Assembly (NCBI RefSeq): GCF_006385705.1
Contig: NZ_VFRQ01000001.1
Coordinates: 620,001 to 684,000, forward strand
Source: Pontibacter mangrovi
GTDB lineage: Bacteria > Bacteroidota > Bacteroidia > Cytophagales > Hymenobacteraceae
Direction of reading: 5' to 3'
Length of the DNA stretch: 64,000 nt
Positions 25,366 to 33,491 of this stretch are shown here, in pieces. Made by a program: the position numbers and the translations under genes. The stretch's first letter is position 1. Each line of letters starts with the position of its first letter. The notes beneath the pieces were generated by a model, which was not told the origin of the DNA, did no database searches, and was given only the letters and a program-made list of their open reading frames with translations.

Positions 25366-25373
25366 TACTTTTG
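25366..25373 (+). promoter_or_regulatory. Bacteroidetes-type -7 box upstream of the purine permease
   Basis: TACTTTTG matches TAnnTTTG, 48 bp before the ATG at 25421. No convincing -33 TTTG is present at the expected distance. Confidence 0.4.
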
Positions 25374-25420
25374 GGAATACTGTCCCTTAGGCCAAACCAT
25401 CATCTCAACTAGAACATCTC

Positions 25421-26722
25421 ATGGAGTCATACTTCCAACTGAAAGAAAACCGGACCAGCGTAAAGACGGAGGTGCTCGCCGGCATCTCTTCTTTTCTCGC
25501 CACTGCCTACATCATTGTTGTTAACCCTACCATACTTTCGCAGGCGGGCATGCCTTTCTCCGGGGTGCTGACGGCTACTGTGCTGGTTTCCTTTTTCAGC
25601 AGCGTGATGATGGGCCTGTATGCCCGCAACCCCATTATCGTAGCGCCAGGTATGGGCCTGAACGCTTTCTTTACTTATTCTGCTGTGCTGGGCATGGGGG
25701 TAACCTGGCAGGTGGCCCTGGGCGCTGTGTTCTGGTCTGGCATCGTGTTCCTGATCCTGTCGGTGGCTAATATCCGCACCATGATCGTTCGGGCCATTCC
25801 CCGCCCGCTGCGCTTTGCCATTGCCGCAGGAATCGGCTTGTTCATCACCCTGATCGGCCTGGCCAACGCGAAATTTATTGTCGCCAACCCTGCCACTATC
25901 ATTGGCGTGAGCCCGGTAACGCCGACCATACTTACGTTTCTGGCGGGCCTCCTGCTCACGGCCATTCTTATTGTGCGCAACGTCAAAGGCGGTATTCTGC
26001 TGGGCATCCTTTTCACTACCCTGGCCTCGTACCCGCTTGGCCGCTGGTGGGCCACCGACATGGAGCCGCTCATCACCTGGCAGGGCTTTTTATCTGCACC
26101 GGACTTTAGCCTGCTGTGGCAGCTGGACCTGGTAAACTCTTTTAAGCTGTCGGTGGTGCCGGTTATTTTTGCCTTCGTGTTCACGGATATGTTTGATAGC
26201 ATCTCCACTTTTGTGGGCCTGGCAGAAGCGGCCGACCTGATGGATGAACACGGTGAGCCGCGCAACGTGCAGCGCTCGCTCACTACGGATGCCGTGGCTA
26301 CCACTATTTCCGGTCTTTTAGGCTCCAGTCCGGGCACCGCCTATGTAGAGTCGGCGGTGGGCATAGAGGCCGGCGGTCGCACTGGGCTGACAGCCCTGGT
26401 AGGCGGCCTGCTGTTCCTGCCGTTCCTGTTTCTGGCGCCGCTGCTTTCTGTTATCCCGGCCATTGCCACCGCCCCGGCCCTGGTGCTGGTAGGAGCCTTT
26501 ATGGTGCGTCCTGTCACCAAAATTGATTGGTTTAAAATGGATGACGCCATCCCTGCCTTTCTGGCCATGGTGCTCATCCCCTTCACCTATTCCATTACAC
26601 AGGGTATCATCTGGGGCTTTCTGAGCTGGACGGCCCTGAAGGTGGTCATCGGCAAGCGCCGCGAGGTGAGCCTGGCCCTGTGGATTATTGACGTGTTTGC
26701 CATAGCCGCACTGCTGCTCTAA
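25421..26722 (+). CDS. NCS2 family purine permease (AzgA/GhxP-like)
   Basis: 433 residues with about 12-14 membrane helices. AzgA-subfamily marks: IISSFLATAYIIVVNP-like start, APGMGLNAFFTY (about 75-86), FAFVFTDMFDSISTFVG, and SSPGTAYVESAVGIEAGGRTGLTA (about 300-323), the substrate-site signature. It imports adenine, guanine or hypoxanthine by proton symport in the inner membrane; which base cannot be told. It stands alone, with a -7-type box upstream and about 240 bp without a gene downstream. Confidence 0.92.
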   Translation: MESYFQLKENRTSVKTEVLAGISSFLATAYIIVVNPTILSQAGMPFSGVLTATVLVSFFSSVMMGLYARNPIIVAPGMGLNAFFTYSAVLGMGVTWQVALGAVFWSGIVFLILSVANIRTMIVRAIPRPLRFAIAAGIGLFITLIGLANAKFIVANPATIIGVSPVTPTILTFLAGLLLTAILIVRNVKGGILLGILFTTLASYPLGRWWATDMEPLITWQGFLSAPDFSLLWQLDLVNSFKLSVVPVIFAFVFTDMFDSISTFVGLAEAADLMDEHGEPRNVQRSLTTDAVATTISGLLGSSPGTAYVESAVGIEAGGRTGLTALVGGLLFLPFLFLAPLLSVIPAIATAPALVLVGAFMVRPVTKIDWFKMDDAIPAFLAMVLIPFTYSITQGIIWGFLSWTALKVVIGKRREVSLALWIIDVFAIAALLL

Positions 26723-26959
26723 GTGCAAAAGCGGCAGAAAGTGTGGAAACTTTCCACACAGTGAACTTGATTTTGACATATTTCTGTTAGGTGAGTTGTT
26801 GCCAAAAGATTTTTTTTAGTAATCTTATGCAATATTTAAAACACAGTCAGGTTAACCCTGTATGTACCGCCACTTGGAAAGGTATAATTCTACTCCCTTA
26901 GGCGCACGCAACACTGTATCAGAAATACAAAATTTAATACCTAATAAAAAGCTTAAATT

Positions 26960-27628
26960 ATGAAGGCACTCTTTTTCTCCCTGGCCCTAATGTGCTCTGC
27001 AACCATGGTACAGGCACAGAGCAACGCCGCAGAAAAAGCACCTGCAGCCAACGCCAAACTTGAAAAGCAGTACGACTACCTGAAAAGCAGCTCTAACACC
27101 TGGCAGGGCTATAAAGTAGTGAAGATCTCGACGCTGGATAACTTTTGGAGAACGGTGCAGGCAACTGTAGACGCAAAAGACAAAAAGCTTGAGAATTTTG
27201 AAGCAGAGGCGGACGCTAAGCTGCAGGAAGCACGCAAAGATGTGGCTGCCCAGGAGCAGCAGCTACAGACGATGCAGCAGAACATGAAGCAGAAAGAGCT
27301 GGAGATACAGCAGAGCATGCACGATATTACCCACATCTCGGTGCTGGGAATCGACTTGCCAAAGCAGTTTTACGTGCTCCTGAACTCCGGCATCATCTTA
27401 GCCCTGCTGATTGCCCTGGGTATAATGGCCGTGCAGCATAAGAGCAGCAAACGGGTAGCCAACGAAAAGCGCCGCGCCTATGATGAGATGGAGCTGGAAC
27501 TAAGTGAGTATAAGAAAAGCGCCCGCGAGCGTGAGCTGAAGATAAAGCGTGAGCTGCAGACAGAAATGAACCTGGTAGAGGACCTGAAACAGCAGATCGC
27601 CTCTTTGAAGAAACAGCCGCAGCTGTAA
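26960..27628 (+). CDS. Envelope protein with coiled coil and one membrane helix, function unknown
   Basis: 222 residues. Signal peptide (ALFFSLALMCSATMVQAQ), a periplasmic part with NTWQGYKVVKISTLDNFWRTVQ (about 50-72), a long Gln/Glu/Lys coiled coil (about 75-125), a membrane helix (FYVLLNSGIILALLIALGIMA, about 134-155) and a cytoplasmic basic coiled coil. The same order occurs in a common Bacteroidetes family that databases mislabel tRNA (guanine-N1)-methyltransferase; no methyltransferase motif is present. The topology suggests a structural or scaffold role across the inner membrane. Monocistronic, with a terminator 23 bp downstream. Confidence 0.8.
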   Translation: MKALFFSLALMCSATMVQAQSNAAEKAPAANAKLEKQYDYLKSSSNTWQGYKVVKISTLDNFWRTVQATVDAKDKKLENFEAEADAKLQEARKDVAAQEQQLQTMQQNMKQKELEIQQSMHDITHISVLGIDLPKQFYVLLNSGIILALLIALGIMAVQHKSSKRVANEKRRAYDEMELELSEYKKSARERELKIKRELQTEMNLVEDLKQQIASLKKQPQL

Positions 27629-27650
27629 GTTATAGCCAAAGGAAGTATAG

Positions 27651-27688
27651 CAAAACCCCGGCCACGAGCTTCGTAGCCGGGGTTTTTG
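27651..27688 (+). terminator. Terminator after the coiled-coil membrane protein gene
   Basis: AAAACCCCGGC (27652-27662) pairs with its complement at 27676-27686. The loop holds a second small ACGA/TCGT stem, and the T-run TTTTT follows. The stem is AT-flanked on both arms, so it could work in both directions, and the next gene is convergent. Confidence 0.8.
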
Positions 27689-27782
27689 CTTATTGTATGG
27701 TCTTCTGCCAAAGCCCGCTTATTTATACTTCTGCCGGTTACGCTGAGTATAGAAATTAGCTGACTTAAAGGGTCCCCTTTCA

Positions 27783-29120
27783 TTACCCCGCCACAGCTGG
27801 CTCCGCTGCTGGCTGCTTTGCCAGGAACCTGTCTACAAAGGGCGTGAACACAGCCAGTAGGCTGAACAGCAGCAGGAAGTATAGATACCAGACGTTTGCC
27901 CATAAGTCCAGGAAGCTTAGCTGACCGTTGGTAAAGCTGAGAAGAATAAGCACTTGCGCGCCGTAGGGCAGCATCCCCTGCACCAGGCACGAGGCGATAT
28001 CCAGCAGGGCAGCGGTTTTGCGCTTGTCCACCCCATAGGATCGGCTGATCTCCTTCACCACCTGCCCTGTTACGACAATGGACACCGTGTTATTGGCGAT
28101 GGCCGTGTTTGTGCCGCCTACCAAGGCCATGATACTTAATTGCGCCGATTTAAAGCCACGGGTGGCGCCGCGCACCCGCTGCAGCAAAAACGCAATGCCT
28201 CCTGCCTCGCTCACCATTTGGGCCAAACCACCCGTCAGCATAGAAAGCAGGAAGATCTCCGTCATGCCGGTAAAGCCTTCGTAGATGCTGCGCCCCAGCG
28301 AGAGAAGCTCCAACTGCCCCTGCCACAGCCCCATCCCCCCCGAAACCAGCGTCCCGAGCGTTAGCACCACAAACACGTTTACCCCGGACACAGCCAACCC
28401 GATCACCAGCAGGTAAGGTAACACTTGCCAAAAACTAAAGGCCTGCGCCACCGGCAGCTGCCCATCGGCCGTAGCGCTGCCAAAGCCCGCAAAGAGCAGC
28501 AGCAACACCGTAAACAGGGCAGCAGGCCCGGCAATCAATGTATTTACCCTGAACTTGTCGCGCATGCTGCACTCCTGCGTTTGCGTGGCCGCAATGGTGG
28601 TATCCGAAATAAAGGACAGGTTATCGCCAAACATGGCACCGCCCAACAGCGAGCCCAACAGCAGCGGCAACGACGTATGGCTCTGCTCAGCCAGGCCTAC
28701 TGCAATGGGCCCCAGGGCCACAATAGCGCCCACAGAGGTTCCCGTAGCCGTCGACAGGAAGGCCGCCAGCAAAAACACGCCCAGGGACAGGTACTGCACC
28801 GGCAGCACGCTCAGCCCCAGGTTTACCGTGGCATCCACGCCGCCAACCGCCTTGGTAACCGAGGCAAAGGCACCAGCCAACAGGTAGATAAGGCACATGG
28901 TGATGATCTTGGAGTCGCCGCAGCCCCGGATGAGGGCAGTTACCTTGGCCTCTGTAGCCCCGCGAAGTATGAAAAAGGCCGAGACAATGCCCATCAGAAC
29001 TGCTACCGGTGCCGGCAACGCATAAAAATCATTTTGAACGATGCCGGTGCCTAAAAAGGTAAGCACAAACACCAGGAACGGCAGAAGAGCCCATCCGCCT
29101 GTTTTTTGTAAATGTTGCAT
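27783..29120 (-). CDS. NhaC-family transporter under SAM riboswitch, probable methionine transporter (MetT-like)
   Basis: 445 residues, about 11-12 membrane helices. NhaC-family marks: STATGTSVGAIVALGPIAVG, GSLLGGAMFGDNLSFISDTTIAATQTQ (about 165-190) and a late VGGTNTAIANNTVSIVVTG. By sequence alone it would be called a Na+/H+ antiporter. However, a SAM-I riboswitch lies in its 5' leader, and NhaC-like proteins under S-box control have been proposed as methionine transporters (MetT). Methionine or another sulfur metabolite is therefore the more likely cargo, by inference. Between the riboswitch and this gene lies a short ORF with five consecutive Cys codons. Confidence 0.85.
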   Translation of the reverse strand: MQHLQKTGGWALLPFLVFVLTFLGTGIVQNDFYALPAPVAVLMGIVSAFFILRGATEAKVTALIRGCGDSKIITMCLIYLLAGAFASVTKAVGGVDATVNLGLSVLPVQYLSLGVFLLAAFLSTATGTSVGAIVALGPIAVGLAEQSHTSLPLLLGSLLGGAMFGDNLSFISDTTIAATQTQECSMRDKFRVNTLIAGPAALFTVLLLLFAGFGSATADGQLPVAQAFSFWQVLPYLLVIGLAVSGVNVFVVLTLGTLVSGGMGLWQGQLELLSLGRSIYEGFTGMTEIFLLSMLTGGLAQMVSEAGGIAFLLQRVRGATRGFKSAQLSIMALVGGTNTAIANNTVSIVVTGQVVKEISRSYGVDKRKTAALLDIASCLVQGMLPYGAQVLILLSFTNGQLSFLDLWANVWYLYFLLLFSLLAVFTPFVDRFLAKQPAAEPAVAG

Positions 29121-29231
29121 GGTAATAGTGCGCTAACAGCGGGCGTCCTAGCAGGACCAGCATGGCGCAGTGATCGTTAAAAAAAATTGAAAGTATGGCC
29201 TGACCGGCCGAAACACGCTAAACCCGCAGGC

Positions 29232-29324
29232 TTAGGAGAAGAAGCCGCAACAACAACAGCAACCAACAGGAAGCGTGGCGCTGCGGAAGCTACGGCGATG
29301 GCAATGCGGAAGTGATGTGTGCAT
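29232..29324 (-). CDS. Putative poly-cysteine leader peptide downstream of the SAM riboswitch
   Basis: A 30-codon ORF from the ATG at 29324 to the TAA at 29232, starting 7 nt after the 3' arm of riboswitch helix P1. Its end reads ALPVG-like, then five Cys codons in a row (TGC TGT TGT TGT TGC, 29247-29261), then GFFS and stop. The first half is His/Arg rich. Codon runs for the regulated amino acid are the hallmark of attenuation leaders. The reading frame also runs back through the aptamer to 29453, but the ATG at 29324 is the sensible start. Translation is not proven; no homology can be checked here. It lies 111 bp before the transporter ATG. Confidence 0.55.
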   Translation of the reverse strand: MHTSLPHCHRRSFRSATLPVGCCCCCGFFS

Positions 29325-29330
29325 GAGGTA

Positions 29331-29436
29331 CAATTTATAGGTCCCGAACCGGGCAGGTGGTAGCACCTTTACGGCCTTAGCCGTGGTTGCTAGAGGTTCA
29401 CAGAGCCTGCTCTCTCCCCTCTTCTTTATAAATCTT
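29331..29436 (-). promoter_or_regulatory. SAM-I (S-box) riboswitch
   Basis: Read on the minus strand. The pieces AGAGGGGAGAGAGCAGGCUC, CUGUGAACCUCUAGCAACC and AAGGUGCUACCACCUGCCCG follow the SAM-I order (kink-turn region, GNAACC-type P3 segment, GGUGCUA-CC core). Helix P1 is formed by AUUUAUA near 29425-29433 and UAUAAAU near 29332-29338. It lies 211 bp upstream of the NhaC-family gene, which fits regulation of sulfur-metabolite uptake by S-adenosylmethionine. The expression platform is unclear. Two candidate hairpins (GCCUG/CAGGC and GGCUU/AAGCC) compete for the same bases near 29215-29240, and a U-run lies at 29179-29186. Confidence 0.85.
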
Positions 29437-29607
29437 GCATAAAGATGCGGCAAAGGTAAGGGCCGCAGTGGCAGAAAATCAACCTCAAAACACCTTTTCC
29501 GGAAGATTTATACTTTATTCAGGCTATAATTCAGTGTCTGAACTTGCATCTGTGGGGATTTTGGCACAAGTTTATACTTCACAAAACCAACTACTCTAAC
29601 TACATCC

Positions 29608-30528
29608 ATGAAGTATACTTCTACTGCGTTTTTCTCGGCGCTGCTGGCCAGTGCCTGCCTCTACAGCTGCTCCCCTAACCCTTATGCCAAAACCAACCGC
29701 GCACACAAAAAGCAACTAAAGGCCTATGCCAAAGAGCTGCGTACCGTGCCCGATGTTAAGCCAGAAGAAAGCGAGCTACAACTGGGCGACTACTGGGTGG
29801 GCACGACTAACTTTAGCATGCGCCGCCCTAACTTTGTGATCATCCACCACACCGCCCAGCACTCTACCGACCATACCCTCAGGACCTTTACCATGCCCAA
29901 AACGCAGGTAAGCGCCCACTACGTGATCGGCCGCGACGGAAAGGTGTTCCATATGCTGAGCGACAACCTGCGCGCCTGGCACGGGGGCAATAGCCGCTGG
30001 GGCCACGACACCGACCTCAACTCCTCTTCGATTGGCATTGAACTGGATAACAACGGCGAAGAGCCTTTTGACGAGGCCCAGATCAACAGCCTGCTGGAAG
30101 TGCTGGCCATGCTGAAAGAAAAGTACCACATCCCGACAGAGAACTTCCTGGGCCACGCGGACATTGCCCCTGTGCGCAAAGTAGACCCCAATGCTTCTTT
30201 TCCGTGGAAGAAGCTGGCAGAAAACGGCTTTGGCCTGTGGTATGACGAGGGGGTGATAGAAGAGTACCTGCAGCCAGCCGCGCCTATCACCGTGCTGGAC
30301 AGCACCGGCACCGAACCTGTGCTCATCCTGCAGCCCCTGGACTCTATTTCCACCATTCCGCCGCACTTCAACCCCAAAGAGGCGCTCCGCATCATCGGCT
30401 ACGATACCCGCGACCTGCCTGCCGCCATCCGCGCTTTTAAGCTGCACTTTATCCAGGATGAGGTAAACATGGAGCTGACAGAGAAAGACAAGATCATACT
30501 TTATAACCTGTACCAAAAGTACTTATAA
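29608..30528 (+). CDS. N-acetylmuramoyl-L-alanine amidase (Amidase_2, AmiD-like), lipoprotein
   Basis: 306 residues. Signal with lipobox LYSC (Cys about 21). The amidase domain (about 70-210) has NFVIIHHTAQ (zinc His), VSAHYVIGRDGKVFHMLSDNLRAWHGG, SIGIELDNNG, and FLGHADIAPVRKVDPNASFPW (zinc His and Asp-side residues). The C-terminal 60 residues (LRIIGYDTRDLPAAIRAFKLHF) look like the small peptidoglycan-binding domain of AmiD. It cleaves the MurNAc-L-Ala bond, probably at the outer membrane for wall-fragment recycling. The signal peptide codons contain the palindrome AAGTATACTT. A very strong terminator follows. Confidence 0.92.
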   Translation: MKYTSTAFFSALLASACLYSCSPNPYAKTNRAHKKQLKAYAKELRTVPDVKPEESELQLGDYWVGTTNFSMRRPNFVIIHHTAQHSTDHTLRTFTMPKTQVSAHYVIGRDGKVFHMLSDNLRAWHGGNSRWGHDTDLNSSSIGIELDNNGEEPFDEAQINSLLEVLAMLKEKYHIPTENFLGHADIAPVRKVDPNASFPWKKLAENGFGLWYDEGVIEEYLQPAAPITVLDSTGTEPVLILQPLDSISTIPPHFNPKEALRIIGYDTRDLPAAIRAFKLHFIQDEVNMELTEKDKIILYNLYQKYL

Positions 30529-30610
30529 GAAAAGCCTGTATCCAGCCGGTGACGCATCGTGTTTGCTGAGTCTCCAGACTCGCTTTTATTCGTGAAGAAC
30601 ATTCGGCTTA

Positions 30611-30662
30611 AAAAAACCGGCCCCGGCAGGAGAGGCTTTTCTCCTGCCGGGGCCGGTTTTTA
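30611..30662 (+). terminator. Strong terminator after the amidase gene
   Basis: A perfect 20-bp stem (30613-30632 with 30641-30660) with an 8-nt loop, flanked by A and T runs. The tail continues into TATACTTTATACTTT, a tandem pair of the ATACTT word. Confidence 0.9.
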
Positions 30663-30733
30663 TACTTTATACTTTGATGCGTTGGCATCGGTTAAATCAC
30701 AACATTGATCTAATTTGGCACTTCCTACTGTCT

Positions 30734-30777
30734 AAACCCACCCCTACCCCCTCCGAGGAGGGGAATAACCTGTAGAT
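30734..30777. repeat. Dispersed intergenic repeat, copy 1
   Basis: AAACCCACCCCTA, then a CCCCTCC..GGAGGGG hairpin, then GAATAACCTGTAGA. It is nearly identical to 46847-46891. The rest of the 370-bp gap (30529-30898) holds the terminator and pyrimidine-rich low-complexity sequence, with no gene seen. Confidence 0.75.
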
Positions 30778-30898
30778 TTATTAAAATAACAGTGAGTCAA
30801 ATAAATGGGATTAGGTAGAAGAAGAAAGAAGCTTAAAATTTAATCAGCCCTCTACTCCTAAACTCTCTAACCTTCTAATTCTTTAACTTCCCCACTCT

Positions 30899-32158
30899 CT
30901 ACGCCAGCAGGTTCCAGACATACTGCAGCATCAGGCCGCAGATGTAGGCGCCGTATGTGCCCACGGCATACCCCAACACGGCCAGCAGCACGCCCACCGG
31001 GGCCAGGTATCGGTTAAAAGCCACTGCCACAATAGGCGCAGAAGCCGCCCCTCCGATATTGGCCTGGCTGCCCACGGCCACATAGAAAAACGGGGCGCGA
31101 ATGATGCGGGCCACCACCAACATGATCAGGATATGGAACGTGATCCAGAAAGCACCTACCAGAAACAGCTTCGGGTTATCCAGCACCGCGCCCAGGTCCA
31201 TGCTCATACCGATGGTTGCCACCAGGAAGTACAGGAAAACAGAGCCAAAACGGGAGGCTCCGTAGCTCTCCAGGTCACGCGCCTTGGTAAACGATAGCAC
31301 CAGACCAGCCGTGGTGGCAATGATCACAAGCCAGAAGAAACCGCTGGTAATCGAGTATTTCTCCAGCTCCGGAAAGTTCTCGGCAAAGTATGGCGCAATC
31401 ACATCGGCCAGAAAGTGAGACAAGCCAGTAAAGCCAAAGGCCACGCCCAGCAGCACAATAGTGGTAGCCACCGTCGGCATCACGCGCTTGCCGGCCTGCA
31501 GCCCCTCCAGGCGCTCCTCCAGCTCCCGTATAGGCTTGCTGTCTGCGCCCAGCAGCTTGTCTATCTTCTCCGGCTTCTGCGACCAGTACAGCAGGAAACC
31601 CATCCATACGTTGGCTACCAGCACGTCCACGGCGATCATTTGCCCGAACACCTCCTTGCTGGCGCCAAACACCTCCAGCATGGCCGCCTGGTTGGCACCT
31701 CCGCCTATCCAACTGCCGGAGATCGTGGCGAGGCCCTTCCATACTTCATCGTTGCCGGCATATAGCACATCTGGAAAGATGGAACCGCCCAGCAAAAGCG
31801 CCAGCGGTCCGCCCAGCATCACCCCCACCGTGCCGGCAAAGAACATGATCACGGCCTTACTGCCCAGCATGCGGAGCGACTTAAAATCGATGCTGATGGT
31901 GAGCAGGATGAGTGAGGCGGGCAGGAAAAAGCGCGAAGCGACAAAGTATAGCTGCGAGCTTTCGCCGGAGATGATGTTAAAGGTATTGAGCAGCGCCGGC
32001 AGAAAATAGCACAGCAGCAGCGACGGAATAACTTTGTAGAACCGCGCCCAGAAGCCCTGGGTTTTGGAGGAAGTATGAAAAACAAAAGCCAGGATAACGA
32101 GCAGGATGCCCAGCACCACAGCTTCGTTTGTGATAAGCGGTGCGCTTGTTTCGGTCAT
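30899..32158 (-). CDS. DUF819 family membrane transporter-like protein
   Basis: 419 residues with about 11-12 hydrophobic helices. SGSWIGGGANQAAMLEVFGASKEVFGQMIAVDVLVANVWMGFLLYW-type core and ATIGMSMDLGAVLDNPKLF with a late GSQANIGGAASAPIVA fit DUF819 (YjcL-like), relatives of bile-acid/sodium symporter folds. The substrate is unknown. In other Bacteroidetes members sit near peptidoglycan-peptide genes, and here a murein-peptide cluster lies just downstream in the window (33-38 kb). A role in peptide or amino-acid export or uptake is speculative. Single gene on the minus strand. Confidence 0.85.
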   Translation of the reverse strand: MTETSAPLITNEAVVLGILLVILAFVFHTSSKTQGFWARFYKVIPSLLLCYFLPALLNTFNIISGESSQLYFVASRFFLPASLILLTISIDFKSLRMLGSKAVIMFFAGTVGVMLGGPLALLLGGSIFPDVLYAGNDEVWKGLATISGSWIGGGANQAAMLEVFGASKEVFGQMIAVDVLVANVWMGFLLYWSQKPEKIDKLLGADSKPIRELEERLEGLQAGKRVMPTVATTIVLLGVAFGFTGLSHFLADVIAPYFAENFPELEKYSITSGFFWLVIIATTAGLVLSFTKARDLESYGASRFGSVFLYFLVATIGMSMDLGAVLDNPKLFLVGAFWITFHILIMLVVARIIRAPFFYVAVGSQANIGGAASAPIVAVAFNRYLAPVGVLLAVLGYAVGTYGAYICGLMLQYVWNLLA

Positions 32159-32338
32159 GGGTTGGAATAAGGTTGGTTGTAAGTTTAGCTAAGGCAGCTT
32201 TGCCCAGGGCACAGCCGCCGCTGAAACGTTAAAGTTAGAACGACTTCTGCCCAAAGCCAACACCCGAGGCCGATTTGATGCAGATTTTTCTATATATTAA
32301 CGAACCCGGCGCCGCTGCCTTTTGTGCTGGCTATTTGC

Positions 32339-32346
32339 TATTTTTG
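32339..32346 (+). promoter_or_regulatory. Bacteroidetes-type -7 box upstream of the serine hydrolase
   Basis: TATTTTTG matches TAnnTTTG. A TTTG at 32321-32324 is only 14 bp upstream, shorter than usual. If real, transcription begins after 32350, which excludes the GTG at 32322 as a start for the gene. Confidence 0.4.
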
Positions 32347-32378
32347 GAAGATGCTTCACAAAAACGACACCTGCCACC

Positions 32379-33428
32379 ATGCCTAGCCTGCAATCAACGA
32401 TGGAAAACCTGATGCGCCGCCACATACAAGATACCTCGCCGGGGGCGGTGCTGCTCCTGGCCCGGGAAGGGGAGACTGTTTTTCTGGAAGCCGCAGGGCT
32501 GGCTGACCTGGGTCAAAAAACTACCCTCACGCCGCACAGCACCTTTCGTTTGGCCTCTGTTTCGAAGCAATTTACGGCTATGGGTGTGCTGCTGCTCGCG
32601 CAACAAGGCATGGTGAACCTGCAAGATCAACTTAGTTTATTCATCCCGGAGCTGGCGCATTTTAAGGGGGTTCAACTGCAGCACCTGCTCAACCATACTT
32701 CCGGCCTCCCTGATTTTGAGGAGTTCATCCCGGAGCATCAGGCGCGGCAGCTGAGAGACGAGGACGTGCTCCGGCTGACGGCGGCACAGAAAACTGCCTT
32801 TTTTGCGGCAGGAAGTATGTACCGCTACAGCAATACAGCCTATGTGCTGCTGGGGCTTTTGGTGGAGCGGGTTTCCGGTATAGAGTATGGTGAGTTTCTG
32901 CAAAAGCGCATGTTTGAGCCGCTACAGATGCAAAATTCCATACTCTATAGCGCCACCGCCACCATTCCGCACAGGGCGCTCGGCTACCGGCGAGACGAAA
33001 CTGGCCACTTTATACTTTCAGACCAAACAATCGGCACGGCCACCCGCGGCGACGGCTGCATTTATACCTCTGCCCCCGACTACCTGAAATGGCTTACTGC
33101 ATTAGAGGTAAGTTCTTTATTTAACATAAATGATCAACTTGAGAAATATTCATCAAGTATAGACCCTGCAAAAGGGTGGCGCTACAGCATGGGCTGGTTT
33201 ATGTCGGAAGTAGGAAACGGCCAGCTTGAATACTGCCACAGCGGCGACACCTCCGGCTTTACCAACCTGGTGATCCGGTTGCCGCGGCACAAGTCCCAGA
33301 TCATCTGCTTCTCCAACATCGCAAATAACCAGCTTTTCCTCAGCGATCTGCTGCAGGAGTTACAGCAGTTCCCGGCATTCTGCCCCGAGTCTGAGCTGGT
33401 GCAGCACCTGCAAGAGCTGACGAGGTAA
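32379..33428 (+). CDS. Class C beta-lactamase-family serine hydrolase
   Basis: 349 residues from the ATG at 32379. The frame opens at a GTG (32322), but the promoter-like box at 32339 and the homology pattern favour the ATG, or Met at 32400. The penicillin-recognising fold shows SVSKQFTAMG (SxxK, Ser about 64), YSNTAYVLLGLLVE (YxN) and a late HSGDTSGFTN (HSG, KTG equivalent). No clear signal peptide is present from this start, so the location is uncertain. Such S12 proteins act as carboxypeptidases, esterases or D-peptidases, and the substrate cannot be inferred. It is convergent with the NlpC/P60 gene across a bidirectional terminator. Confidence 0.85.
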   Translation: MPSLQSTMENLMRRHIQDTSPGAVLLLAREGETVFLEAAGLADLGQKTTLTPHSTFRLASVSKQFTAMGVLLLAQQGMVNLQDQLSLFIPELAHFKGVQLQHLLNHTSGLPDFEEFIPEHQARQLRDEDVLRLTAAQKTAFFAAGSMYRYSNTAYVLLGLLVERVSGIEYGEFLQKRMFEPLQMQNSILYSATATIPHRALGYRRDETGHFILSDQTIGTATRGDGCIYTSAPDYLKWLTALEVSSLFNINDQLEKYSSSIDPAKGWRYSMGWFMSEVGNGQLEYCHSGDTSGFTNLVIRLPRHKSQIICFSNIANNQLFLSDLLQELQQFPAFCPESELVQHLQELTR

Positions 33429-33433
33429 AACAA

Positions 33434-33466
33434 AAAGAGAGACACAATTATTGCGTCTCTCTTTCT
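33434..33466. terminator. Bidirectional terminator with AGAGAC..GTCTCT stem
   Basis: AAAGAGAGAC (33434-33443) pairs with its complement at 33455-33464. It serves convergent genes ending at 33428 and 33492. The sequence resembles the hairpin at 9204-9234 (shared TTGCGTCTCT arm). Confidence 0.8.
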
Positions 33467-33491
33467 GCTCCTGCCAGAACTGGCCAGGTTG

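Noticed and set aside
26960..27628. tRNA (guanine-N1)-methyltransferase annotation
   Set aside because: Signal peptide, coiled coils and one membrane helix, no SPOUT or methyltransferase motif.
29325..29453. N-terminal extension of the poly-Cys ORF to a 73-aa protein
   Set aside because: This part overlaps the SAM-I aptamer; conserved RNA positions explain the sequence better than a protein does. The ATG at 29324 after helix P1 is kept as the only candidate start.
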